From Acidobacteriota bacterium (GTDB lineage Bacteria > Pseudomonadota > Alphaproteobacteria > Caulobacterales > Hyphomonadaceae): DNA of 64,000 nt. Positions within the stretch are counted from its first letter, which is position 1, and every line of letters begins with the position of its first letter. The stretch covers positions 682,001-746,000 of the forward strand of contig JADJRB010000001.1 of NCBI GenBank assembly GCA_016712445.1. The letters are read 5' to 3'. The translations under genes were made by a program, and so were the position numbers. The notes beneath the pieces are model-generated. The model was not told the DNA's origin and did no database searches. It saw only the letters and a program-made list of their open reading frames with translations. Positions 42,826-50,742 of this stretch are shown piece by piece.

Positions 42826-44259
42826 ATGAGCCGGTTTTTCCTGTTCATCATCGTCATCGTCCTCGTCATGGTCGGCGCGGCGCTGTCCTGGCTGGCCTTC
42901 AGCCTGCCGGGCGAAGTGACCTTCCCGGTCGGCCAGGAAATCGTCGCCGTCAAATCCGGTGTCGCCGCGATTGCCCTCGTCCTGTTCGGCGGCCTGATCG
43001 CGCTGGTCTGGTGGCTTGCCACCGGCCTGCTCGTCCTTCCCGGCCGCATCTCGAAAGCCCGCCGCCTGTCGCGCACCCGCAAGGCCAATGCCGCGCTCGC
43101 CGAAGGCCTCCTCGCCGCTGAAGGCGGCGATGCGAAGGCCGCCCTCAAGCTGGCCCGCCGCGCCATGCGCCATGCCGAAGACGAGCGGCTGAAACTGCTG
43201 CTCGAAGCGCGCGCCGCCGAAGCGAACGAAGACTGGGCCGGCGCCGAACGGGCGTGGGGCCTCTTGACCCGCCTGCCCGGCGGCCAGCTTGCGGGCCTGC
43301 GCGGTTCGGCCACCGCCGCCTCCGAACGCGGCGACCAGCTGACGGCTGAAACCCGCGCCCGCGAAGCCCTCGCCCTCAAGTCCGACGCCGACTGGCCGTT
43401 CAATTCCCTCTTCGACCTGCAGGTCTCGAAAGGCGATTGGGACAAGGCGCTCGAAACCCTGGTACAGGGCGAAAAGCGCGCCGAAGTCGAACCTCTCAAC
43501 GCCAAGCGCCGCCGCGCCGTGCTGCACACCGCCAAGGCGGTCAGCCTTCCGCATACGGAGAAGGTTGCGGCCCAGAAGGCGCTCGCCGAAGCGATCCGCT
43601 CCGCGCCCGATTTCCCCCCGGCCGCCTATCACGGCGCCCGCTTCCTGATGACCGATGGCAAGGCGAAAGCCGCGCAGGGCGTGCTCGAACTCGGCTGGAA
43701 GGCGCGGCCGCATCCCGCGCTCGCCCAGCTGTCGCGCCGCCTCATTCCGCAGGACACGCGGCAGAACATTTCCGCCCGCCTGAAGGGCCTTGCCGACTGC
43801 AATCCGGGCCACCGCGAAAGCCGCATCGTGATGGCGGAGATCGCGATGGACAATGCCGACTGGGTCGGCGCCATCCGCATCCTCGCCCTCCTCGTCGAGG
43901 AAAACCCGACCGCCCGTCTCTGCCTCCTGATGGAGCGCGCGCTGAAAGGCTATGGCGACCCGGTCGAGGCTCAGCGCTGGGGCCGCATGGCCGCCTCCGC
44001 CTCCCGCGAGGCCGACTGGTCGGACATCGACCCGAAGGGCAATGCCTTCGACTTCGACCGCGCGGCCTGGGGCCGGATGGTCTACGCCTTCGGCGATGTC
44101 GGCGATCTCGTCCACCCGCGCTACGAAACCTATGGCCGCGAGCTGGAGGCGGGCCGCGTGCTGGCCCTGCCGATGTCCGAAGATGGCCCGCTCGCCCCGC
44201 CGAAAGCGCCGCAAGGACCGCTGACCCAGCCCCTCGACTACGCCCCGGACGAGGATTGA
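42826..44259 (+). CDS. hemY: HemY family TPR membrane protein
   Basis: A 477-residue protein with two N-terminal membrane helices (about 4-27 and 44-66) and a helical TPR-like body; RISKARRLSRTRKANAALAEGLLAAEGGD links them, and NAADW-type helix pairs follow. The HemY N-terminal domain family is linked genetically to heme biosynthesis but is not the protoporphyrinogen oxidase of the same name. It starts 6 nt after the mic60 stop and ends the hem operon; a short Pro-rich tail follows the repeats. Confidence 0.9.
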   Translation: MSRFFLFIIVIVLVMVGAALSWLAFSLPGEVTFPVGQEIVAVKSGVAAIALVLFGGLIALVWWLATGLLVLPGRISKARRLSRTRKANAALAEGLLAAEGGDAKAALKLARRAMRHAEDERLKLLLEARAAEANEDWAGAERAWGLLTRLPGGQLAGLRGSATAASERGDQLTAETRAREALALKSDADWPFNSLFDLQVSKGDWDKALETLVQGEKRAEVEPLNAKRRRAVLHTAKAVSLPHTEKVAAQKALAEAIRSAPDFPPAAYHGARFLMTDGKAKAAQGVLELGWKARPHPALAQLSRRLIPQDTRQNISARLKGLADCNPGHRESRIVMAEIAMDNADWVGAIRILALLVEENPTARLCLLMERALKGYGDPVEAQRWGRMAASASREADWSDIDPKGNAFDFDRAAWGRMVYAFGDVGDLVHPRYETYGRELEAGRVLALPMSEDGPLAPPKAPQGPLTQPLDYAPDED

Positions 44260-44341
44260 CCGGGCCGCCTTTCGGGGTGGCAAAACGGCCTTGCGCCCCC
44301 TCCGGCCTGCCAGTATATGCGGGGCCTGCCCGAAACGGCAT

Positions 44342-44417
44342 GCCGCTTTAGCTCAGCTGGTAGAGCACCGCATTCGTAATGCGGGGGTCAGGTGTTCAAG
44401 TCACCTAAGCGGCACCA
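44342..44417 (+). tRNA. tRNA-Thr (CGU)
   Basis: A 76-nt tRNA with acceptor stem GCCGCTT / AAGCGGC, D-loop AGCTGGTAGAGC, anticodon loop TTCGTAA (anticodon CGT, reading ACG), T-loop region GTTCAAGTC and an encoded CCA end. Confidence 0.96.
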
Positions 44418-44468
44418 TTTTCGGCCTCCCTCCTTTCTTGTCATGGCCGCCGTCCTAGATTGGGCAGC

Positions 44469-45179
44469 GTGACGGTTGCTGTTGTATTCGGAAGTTCGGG
44501 CGGGATTGGCCGCGCGCTGGTTGAGCGCCTGCTGGCGCGGGGGCAGCATGGCCGCGTGTTCGCCGTATCGCGTTCGGGCGCGCCGGCCGAAGGCGCCGAA
44601 GCGCGGCGGGCCGATTTCACGCAGGACGCGCAGCTTGCCGACCTAGCGGCAGAGATTGGCGCGGCGGGGCCGGTTTCACTTTGCATCGTTGCGAGCGGGT
44701 TCCTTTCCGGGAAGGGCGTGCAGCCGGAGAAGACTTTCCGGGCGCAGGACCTCGAGGCGTTCCGGCGCGTGTTCGAGGCCAACACCTTCGGCCCGGCCCT
44801 GATTGCCAAGCACATGCTGGCGCTGATGCCGAAGGCGGAGCGCAGCGTGTTTGCCGCCTTGTCGGCGCGGGTCGGCTCGATCTCCGACAACCGGCTGGGC
44901 GGCTGGCATGCCTACCGCGCGTCGAAAGCGGCGCTGAACATGCTGATCCGCAACTATGCGATCGAACAGGCGCGGCGGGCGCCGCATTGCATCTGCGTGG
45001 GCCTTCATCCGGGTACGGTGGATACCGCCCTCTCGGCGCCGTTCCAGACCAACGTGCCCGAGGAGCGCCTGCTCACAGCCGTGCAATCGGCCGGGCACCT
45101 TCTGGACGTGATCGACCGGCTCACTCCGGACGCATCGGGCAAGTGTTTCGACTGGGCCGGCAAGGAGATTCCCGCCTAA
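44469..45179 (+). CDS. SDR family oxidoreductase (C-factor-like)
   Basis: A 236-residue short-chain dehydrogenase. VAVVFGSSGGIGRALVERLL is the nucleotide-binding Rossmann motif, IVASGF stands in for the NAG region, and the catalytic Tyr and Lys are in HAYRASKAALNMLIR. It lacks an obvious substrate assignment; the closest resemblance is to C-factor-like SDRs. A GTG at 44469 is taken as start; a TTG 9 nt upstream is the only alternative. It is convergent with the PhzF gene (4-nt overlap). Confidence 0.87.
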   Translation: MTVAVVFGSSGGIGRALVERLLARGQHGRVFAVSRSGAPAEGAEARRADFTQDAQLADLAAEIGAAGPVSLCIVASGFLSGKGVQPEKTFRAQDLEAFRRVFEANTFGPALIAKHMLALMPKAERSVFAALSARVGSISDNRLGGWHAYRASKAALNMLIRNYAIEQARRAPHCICVGLHPGTVDTALSAPFQTNVPEERLLTAVQSAGHLLDVIDRLTPDASGKCFDWAGKEIPA

Positions 45180-45994
45180 AGCCGGAACTGGCCTTCGATG
45201 ACCGTGACGGCCTTTCCCGTCAGCTTGCAGCGGTCGCCGTCGAGGCGCACATCGATCCAGGCGCCGCGGCCTGGATAGGCCTGATAGCAGCGGGCGGCGG
45301 GGGCACCGAAGTTTTCGGCGAGCACGCGGGCCAGCATCGTGTGCCAGCTGCCGGTGGCGGGATCCTCGTCAATGCCCGAGCCCGGCGCGAAGAAGCGCGA
45401 GGTGGCCCCTGCCCCGTCGCCGCCGAGGGCGAAGCAGCCGAAATTGCCGCGGTCCCAGCCGCCGCCGGCGGCGCCGAGCGTCTTCAGCGCGCGGTGATCG
45501 GGCGCGAGGGCCTTCACTTCTTCCGGCGTCTCGAACCGCGCGGCATAGAACATGCCGCCCCAGGCTTCGACCGGGCGGGCGCCGAGAGCGGCGGCAATAT
45601 CGTCCGTAACCGGAACAGGCTTGATCGGCGCGGAGGGAAAATCCATCTCGAGCCGGTCATCAACGAGACGCTTCACGAAAAGGCGGCCGGACTTCACCGT
45701 GTCGAAGGCGACGCCGGAGCCTTCATAGCCGGCATGGTTGAAGAGCACATGGGCGGCGGCGAGCGTGGCATGGCCGCAGAGCGGCACTTCGACGGCGGGC
45801 GTGAACCAGCGCAGCTTCCAGATGCCTTCGGTCGCGGGCACGATGAAGGCTGTCTCGGCGACGTTGTTCTCGGCGGCGATTGCGAGCAGCGTCTCGTCCG
45901 GCAGGAAGGCATCGAGCGGCATGACGCAGGCCTGGTTTCCCTCGAGGGATTTCGAGGCAAAGGCATCGACCTGGAAGAAGGGTAGCGCGGGCAT
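45176..45994 (-). CDS. PhzF family isomerase
   Basis: A 272-residue PhzF-like protein. FFQVDAFASKSLEGNQACVM holds the conserved catalytic Glu (E-G-N-x-A/Q), VPLCGHATLAAAHVLF is the N-terminal hallmark, and SGIDEDPATGSWHTML marks the C-terminal half. Family members isomerise or epimerise small carboxylate substrates. No phenazine genes are nearby. Start 45994 has GGAGAG upstream and is preferred to Met 46006. Confidence 0.93.
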   Translation of the reverse strand: MPALPFFQVDAFASKSLEGNQACVMPLDAFLPDETLLAIAAENNVAETAFIVPATEGIWKLRWFTPAVEVPLCGHATLAAAHVLFNHAGYEGSGVAFDTVKSGRLFVKRLVDDRLEMDFPSAPIKPVPVTDDIAAALGARPVEAWGGMFYAARFETPEEVKALAPDHRALKTLGAAGGGWDRGNFGCFALGGDGAGATSRFFAPGSGIDEDPATGSWHTMLARVLAENFGAPAARCYQAYPGRGAWIDVRLDGDRCKLTGKAVTVIEGQFRL

Positions 45995-46153
45995 GGGTCT
46001 CTCCATCGGGGACCGCCTTGTCGCATGGCGGCGGGCCGGGGGGCAAACGAGGAAATCTGATGGGGCTGTGAGTTCGGCTGATGGCTGCACGGGCGGCCGC
46101 AGGTCCGGCGGGGCCGGTGCGGCAGGCGGCTGGGTTACGGATCTGCGGACCGT

Positions 46154-46513
46154 CTAGGATGTATCCGTGTGCGGAGTGACGGCGCCGCAATGATCGAGGA
46201 CCATGGCCAGCAGGCGCAAGGGGGCGACGCGGCCCGCGGCGGGCGGCAGCGCGGCGACGCGCGACAGGCCGAGCGTGAAATCGAAGCGCGCGGCGGCAAA
46301 GGCGGGCGCGGCGGAGTCGCTGGTCAGCGGCTGCGCGCCGACATGGCGCAGCGTGACGCGGCCCCAGCGGCTGACATGATAGCCATACGGCACGCCGTAG
46401 CCATAGGTGCGGCGCACCCAGTTCTTCAGCGCGGCAAGCTGCGCGGCGATCAGTGGCCAGAGCAGCCAGTGGATCAGCGTCAGGTTCGCAGGCGGATGGT
46501 GCAGGGAATACAT
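46154..46513 (-). CDS. hypothetical protein
   Basis: A 119-residue protein of no recognised family. It has one hydrophobic stretch near the N terminus (TLIHWLLWPLIAAQLAALKNW) followed by a basic Arg-Tyr-rich segment, RRTYGYGVPYGYHVSRWGRV, and an Ala-rich C terminus. The start Met 46513 (MYSLHHPPANL) is preferred but has no clear ribosome binding site; a Met 18 nt upstream is possible. It may be a small membrane-associated protein. Coding potential is supported mainly by codon usage and the conserved-looking YGYHVSRWG segment. Confidence 0.55.
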   Translation of the reverse strand: MYSLHHPPANLTLIHWLLWPLIAAQLAALKNWVRRTYGYGVPYGYHVSRWGRVTLRHVGAQPLTSDSAAPAFAAARFDFTLGLSRVAALPPAAGRVAPLRLLAMVLDHCGAVTPHTDTS

Positions 46514-46722
46514 CGAGCCGTGATCATACAACCGGACTGCATGCGGCCGGATTCGCGGAGGGCAAAAAAGTCAGGAAAATTTCAGCGTGCGGACGGACGA
46601 GGCCTGGAAAGCTATTGGAATCAGACGTCTGGGTCCCGGCTTTCGCCCGGGATGACATAGTGGGAGGTTGCGAGATTCGGGGAGTTTCGTCGCGCAAGTC
46701 GATTCTTGTGCAACATATTTGA

Positions 46723-46807
46723 GCTCATCCTGAGCGAAGTCGAAGGATGTGCGTGCGCTCCCACGTCAGTGAGCCCGCTCTATCCTTCGACTTCGCTCAG
46801 GATGAGC
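46723..46807. repeat. 26-bp perfect inverted repeat (REP-like palindromic element)
   Basis: The arm at 46723-46748 (GCTCATCCTGAGCGAAGTCG and on) is matched exactly in inverse by 46782-46807, with a 33-nt spacer; a partial extra copy (TTCGACTTCGC) follows at 46808-46818. It lies in the 320-nt gap between the hypothetical gene at 46154 and thiD; nothing else is apparent in that gap. The arm sequence is of a type I recall as a dispersed intergenic repeat in proteobacteria. Confidence 0.85.
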
Positions 46808-46833
46808 TTCGACTTCGCGGGGATGGGCGCCCC

Positions 46834-47646
46834 CTACTTGTTCAACTCATCCAGCAGCCAGCCGTGGTGGACAGGGCCGTGGCCCTTGCCGAGGCCCTTG
46901 GCGGCTTTCAGCGCGCCGAAGAGATAGGCCCTGCCCTCTTCGACGGCCTGGGGCACCGAACGGCCCTGCGCGAGGCGCGCGGCGATGGCGGAGGCGAGCG
47001 TACAGCCGGTGCCGTGGGTGGACGTGGTGTCGAGGCGCGGGCCTTCGAAGATCCATTCGCCGGTGGTGGTCTGCAGCACGTCGTGGATGACCTTGCCGCC
47101 GATATGGCCGCCTTTGACGAGGGCGCCGTTGGCGCCGAGTTCGAGCAGCCGGTCGGCGGCGCGGCGCTGGCCGTCGAGGTTCTCCACGGGCTTGCCGGTC
47201 AGCACTTCGGCTTCCGGGGCGTTGGGCGTGACGAGGCGGGCACGCGGGACGAGTTCGGAGCGGATGGCGCCGACGGCCCGTTCGTCGACCAGACGGTCGC
47301 CGGAGGTGGCGACCATGACGGGATCGATCACACGCGGAATGAGCGGTGCATGCTGGCCAAGGGCTTCGGCGACCGCCTCGACGAGCTGGGCCGAGCCGAG
47401 CATGCCGGTCTTGAGGACGTCGGCGCCAATGTCCGCGAGCGTGACCTGGATCTGGCCAAGGACGGCTTCGACCGGCACGGGCCAGACTCCATGGACGCCC
47501 TTCGTGTCCTGAACGGTGATCGCGGTGACGGCCGTCATCGCGTAGCCGCCGAGCATGGTGACCGCCTTGATGTCGGCCTGGATGCCGGCGCCGCCGCCGG
47601 AATCCGAACCGGCAATGATGAGGACGCGGCCTTGGGGGGTGGTCAT
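46834..47646 (-). CDS. thiD: hydroxymethylpyrimidine/phosphomethylpyrimidine kinase
   Basis: A 270-residue ribokinase-fold kinase that phosphorylates HMP and then HMP phosphate in thiamine synthesis. VLIIAGSDSGGGAGIQADIKA is the substrate-binding start, DPVMVATSGDRL and LVTPNAPEAEVLTG follow, and STHGTGCTLASAIAARLA carries the anion hole and catalytic Asp-equivalent region. No TPP riboswitch is evident upstream. thiE is about 41 kb away in this window. Confidence 0.96.
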   Translation of the reverse strand: MTTPQGRVLIIAGSDSGGGAGIQADIKAVTMLGGYAMTAVTAITVQDTKGVHGVWPVPVEAVLGQIQVTLADIGADVLKTGMLGSAQLVEAVAEALGQHAPLIPRVIDPVMVATSGDRLVDERAVGAIRSELVPRARLVTPNAPEAEVLTGKPVENLDGQRRAADRLLELGANGALVKGGHIGGKVIHDVLQTTTGEWIFEGPRLDTTSTHGTGCTLASAIAARLAQGRSVPQAVEEGRAYLFGALKAAKGLGKGHGPVHHGWLLDELNK

Positions 47647-47682
47647 GGGGATACCTTCAACGTCATCGTGTTGTTGCCAAGA

Positions 47683-47818
47683 CCCTCACCTCCCACCGCC
47701 TCTGGCGGCGGGCCCCTCCTCTCCCATTACATGGGAGAGGGGTTGGCGCTTCGCCTCTTACCCCTCTCCCGCCTCGCGGGAGAGGAGGGACCCATTGCGC
47801 AGAAATGGGAGGTGAGGG
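47683..47818. repeat. nested palindromic element between thiD and the transaldolase gene
   Basis: Outer 13-bp perfect arms CCCTCACCTCCCA (47683-47695) and TGGGAGGTGAGGG (47806-47818) enclose two 10-bp hairpins, CCTCTCCCAT/ATGGGAGAGG (47718-47740) and CCTCTCCCGC/GCGGGAGAGG (47763-47785), each with a 3-nt loop. The inner arms can also pair between hairpins (47733-47742 with 47761-47770). It occupies most of the 187-nt gap. Confidence 0.85.
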
Positions 47819-47833
47819 GCTTTCTTCTTTGAC

Positions 47834-48484
47834 CTAAACCTTGATGCCGGCCTTCTTCGCGTCGGCGAGGAAGGCTTCGAGGCCTTTGTCCGTCAGCGGA
47901 TGGTTGACGAGACCCTTGATGACCGCGGGCGGGGCGGTCATCACGTCGGCGCCGACGAGGGCGCATTGCTTGACGTGGTTGGCCGTGCGGATCGAGGCGG
48001 CGAGGATTTCCGTGTCGAACAGGTAGTTGTCGTAGATCTGGCGGATCTCGGCGATCAGGTCCATGCCGTCGAGGTGGATGTCATCGAGGCGGCCGATGAA
48101 GGGCGAGATGAAGGTGGCGCCGGCCTTGGCGGCGAGCAGCGCCTGGTTGGCCGAGAAACAGAGCGTGACGTTGACTTGCGTGCCCTCCCCCGTGAGCGTC
48201 TTGCAGGCCTTGAGGCCGTCGAGCGTGAGCGGCAGCTTGACCGTGACGTTGGACGCGATCTTGGCGAGCTTGCGGCCTTCCTTGATCATGCCGTCATAGT
48301 CGGTGGCGACGACTTCGGCGCTGACCGGGCCGGGGGTCAGCTCGCAGATTTCCGCGATGACTTCGGCGAAGGGGCGGCCGGACTTGGCGATCAGCGACGG
48401 GTTGGTGGTCACCCCGTCGATCAGGCCGGAGGCGGCGAGGTCTGCGATGTCTTTCGTATCAGCCGTGTCGACGAAGAATTTCAT
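47834..48484 (-). CDS. fructose-6-phosphate aldolase/transaldolase-like protein
   Basis: A 216-residue small transaldolase-family enzyme of the MipB/TalC/FSA kind. KFFVDTADTKDIADLAASGLIDGVTTNPSL is the family start, and NVTVKLPLT holds the Schiff-base Lys. NVTLCFSANQALLAAKAGATFISPFIGRLDD follows. It transfers or cleaves C3 units from fructose-6-phosphate or sedoheptulose-7-phosphate. Whether it is transaldolase or fructose-6-phosphate aldolase cannot be decided from the motifs. Confidence 0.94.
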   Translation of the reverse strand: MKFFVDTADTKDIADLAASGLIDGVTTNPSLIAKSGRPFAEVIAEICELTPGPVSAEVVATDYDGMIKEGRKLAKIASNVTVKLPLTLDGLKACKTLTGEGTQVNVTLCFSANQALLAAKAGATFISPFIGRLDDIHLDGMDLIAEIRQIYDNYLFDTEILAASIRTANHVKQCALVGADVMTAPPAVIKGLVNHPLTDKGLEAFLADAKKAGIKV

Positions 48485-48600
48485 GGGTGGGGGTCCAGTC
48501 TGGTTCGGAGGCGGGGCGCCGGGGGCGCGGGAATCGGTGCCGCTTCCTTAGCCAATCGCCCGCCCCGATGGAATAGGCGCGCGCCGGGCCCGGAATCGCG

Positions 48601-48630
48601 AACGCTCCCCCCGTTGCCGGAGGGAGCGTT
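48601..48630 (-). terminator. possible terminator after ugd
   Basis: A perfect 9-bp stem AACGCTCCC / GGGAGCGTT lies about 20 nt beyond the ugd stop. On the minus strand it is followed by CGCGATTCC rather than a T-tract, so termination is uncertain. Confidence 0.4.
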
Positions 48631-48650
48631 GCTGTCAGGGCGCCGAAACC

Positions 48651-49961
48651 TCAGACGGCCGCGCGGCCGATCGAGGTGTAGGAGAAGCCGTAACGGGCCA
48701 TGTCGTCCGGCGAGTAGATGTTGCGCAGGTCGATGACGATGGGCGACTTCATGGCGGCCTTGACGCGGTCGAAATCGAGCGCGCGGAAGGAGTCCCACTC
48801 GGTGATGATGACCATCGCGTCGGCGCCGTCGATCGCCTTGTAGGCGCTGTCGGCATACTCGATGTCCTTCAGGAGGTGGGCGGCTTCCTTCATGGCTTCC
48901 GGATCATAGGCGACGACGCGGGCGCCCGCCGCGGTGAGCGCCGGCAGGATGTCGAGCGAGGGGGCGTCGCGCATGTCGTCCGTGTTCTGCTTGAACGCGA
49001 GGCCGAGCACGCCGATGGTCTTGCCTTTCACATCGCCGCCCATCGCCGCGATGACCTTGGCGGCCATCGCTTTCTTGCGGGCGGCGTTGACCTCGACGAC
49101 GGTGTCGACGATGCGCACCGGGCTGCCATAGTCGTTGGCGGTCTTGGTGAGGGCGAGGGTGTCTTTCGGGAAGCAGGAGCCGCCATAGCCGGGGCCGGCG
49201 TTGAGGAATTTCTTGCCGATGCGGCCATCGAGGCCGATGCCGCGCGAGACTTCCTGCACGTTGGCGCCGACTTTCTCGCAGAGGTCCGCCATCTCGTTGA
49301 TGAAGGTGATCTTCACGGCGAGGAAGGCGTTGGCGGCGTACTTGATCAGCTCCGACGTGCGCCGGGCGGTGAACAGGATCGGCGTCTCGTTGAGGAAGAG
49401 CGGGCGGTAGAGTTCGCGCATCACCTGGCGGGCGCGCTCGTCATCGGTGCCGACGACGACGCGGTCGGGGATCTTGAAGTCCTTGATGGCGGCGCCTTCG
49501 CGCAGGAATTCGGGGTTGGAGACCACCGCGAAGTCGCCGTCAGGCCGCACCTTGCGGATGATCGCCTCGACTTCGTCGCCGGTGCCGACCGGCACGGTCG
49601 ACTTGGTGACGACGACGGTGAAGCCGGTCATCATCTGGCCGATTTCCTCGGCGGCGCCATAGACATAAGACAGGTCCGCATGGCCATCGCCGCGGCGCGA
49701 AGGGGTGCCGACCGCGATGAATACGGCGTCGGCATCCTTCACGGCTTCGGCGGCGTCGGTCGTGAAGAACAGGCGCTCTTCCTTGACGTTCTTGGCGACG
49801 AGGTCGTCGAGGCCCGGTTCGTAGATCGGCATGATGCCGGCGTGCAGCTTGTCGATCTTGGACTTGTCCTTGTCGACACAGGTAACGACATGGCCGAAGT
49901 CGGCGAAACAGGCGCCAGACACGAGGCCGACATAGCCGGTACCGATGATCGCAACACGCAT
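48651..49961 (-). CDS. ugd: UDP-glucose 6-dehydrogenase
   Basis: A 436-residue enzyme that oxidises UDP-glucose to UDP-glucuronate with two NAD+, supplying sugar nucleotides for surface polysaccharides. RVAIIGTGYVGLVSGACFADFG is the NAD site, FIAVGTPSRRGDGHADLSYV follows, and GPGYGGSCFPKDTLAL contains the catalytic Cys. Start 49961 has GAGGGA 6 nt upstream; a Met 51 nt further up lacks one. The neighbouring GT2 cluster and phosphomannomutase may share this product stream. Confidence 0.96.
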   Translation of the reverse strand: MRVAIIGTGYVGLVSGACFADFGHVVTCVDKDKSKIDKLHAGIMPIYEPGLDDLVAKNVKEERLFFTTDAAEAVKDADAVFIAVGTPSRRGDGHADLSYVYGAAEEIGQMMTGFTVVVTKSTVPVGTGDEVEAIIRKVRPDGDFAVVSNPEFLREGAAIKDFKIPDRVVVGTDDERARQVMRELYRPLFLNETPILFTARRTSELIKYAANAFLAVKITFINEMADLCEKVGANVQEVSRGIGLDGRIGKKFLNAGPGYGGSCFPKDTLALTKTANDYGSPVRIVDTVVEVNAARKKAMAAKVIAAMGGDVKGKTIGVLGLAFKQNTDDMRDAPSLDILPALTAAGARVVAYDPEAMKEAAHLLKDIEYADSAYKAIDGADAMVIITEWDSFRALDFDRVKAAMKSPIVIDLRNIYSPDDMARYGFSYTSIGRAAV

Positions 49962-50115
49962 GGGAAGTCCCTCAATAGAATACAAAGCCGGGTGATCGCG
50001 TGCGGGGTGCATTTTTTGGGCCAGAGGGTCAAGGGGCGTTTGCCGCGACGGCAGGCGGGTTGACTCGGGGGCCTGCGGACGACTAGATCAAAACGTGAAC
50101 AAACTGGAGAGTCCG

Positions 50116-50736
50116 ATGAGCCTGATCTTCTATTCGAACCCGATGTCGCGGGGGCGGATTGCCCGCTGGATGCTGGAGGAGACGGGGGCCGCGTATGAAA
50201 CGCGCTACCTGCGTTACGGGCCGGAGATGAACACGGACGAATATGCCGCGGTGAACCCGATGCGGAAGGTTCCGGCCATCGTTCATGACGGCCGGGTGGT
50301 GACCGAATGCGCGGCGATCTGCCTTTACCTTGCCGATGCCTTTCCGCAGGCGGATCTGGCGCCGCCGGTGGACGACCGCGCGGCGTATTACCGCTGGATG
50401 CTGTTCGGCGCGGGGCCGTGGGAACAGGCGAGCACGAACAAGTCGCTCGGCGTCGAAGTAGCGCCCGAGAGGTCAGGCTTTGTCGGTTATGGGGACTTTG
50501 ACCGGACCCTGCGGGTTCTGCTCGGCCTGGTGCCGAAGCAGGGCTACCTGCTGGGCGCCAAGTTCAGCGCGCTGGATGTGTACCTGGGCGCCCAGATCGG
50601 CTGGGGCGTGCAGTTCGGCTCCGTGCCGAAGACGCCGGAGGTGGAGGCGTATGTCGACCGTATCCAGTCGCGGCGCGGGTTCATCCGGGCGAGCGAGATC
50701 GACAATGCGGCGGGCGCCGAATACGGGCCGGGCTGA
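50116..50736 (+). CDS. glutathione S-transferase family protein
   Basis: A 206-residue cytosolic GST-fold protein. SLIFYSNPMSRGRIARWMLEETG, then NPMRKVPAIVHDGRVVTECAAICLYLAD, forms the thioredoxin-like N domain with the glutathione site; a helical C domain with YWGAGPWEQA-type helices follows. Ser is at the catalytic Ser/Cys position. ATG 50116 has GGAGAG upstream; the GTG at 50095 is the alternative. Its physiological substrate is unknown. Confidence 0.92.
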   Translation: MSLIFYSNPMSRGRIARWMLEETGAAYETRYLRYGPEMNTDEYAAVNPMRKVPAIVHDGRVVTECAAICLYLADAFPQADLAPPVDDRAAYYRWMLFGAGPWEQASTNKSLGVEVAPERSGFVGYGDFDRTLRVLLGLVPKQGYLLGAKFSALDVYLGAQIGWGVQFGSVPKTPEVEAYVDRIQSRRGFIRASEIDNAAGAEYGPG

Positions 50737-50742
50737 GACGGG

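Noticed and set aside
42298..44283. 661-residue minus-strand open frame
   Set aside because: It is antisense to mic60 and hemY and has no recognisable domain; codon bias fits the plus-strand genes.
44342..44417. tRNA-Thr as an attachment site of a mobile island
   Set aside because: No integrase gene or repeated tRNA 3' end was found downstream; the following genes look native. The skew change there is reported separately.
46723..46807. CRISPR array or intrinsic terminator
   Set aside because: Only a single inverted pair plus a partial copy is present, without regular spaced repeats; it lacks a T-tract.
47647..47833. TPP riboswitch upstream of thiD
   Set aside because: The gap is filled by the nested repeat and shows no thi-box sequence.
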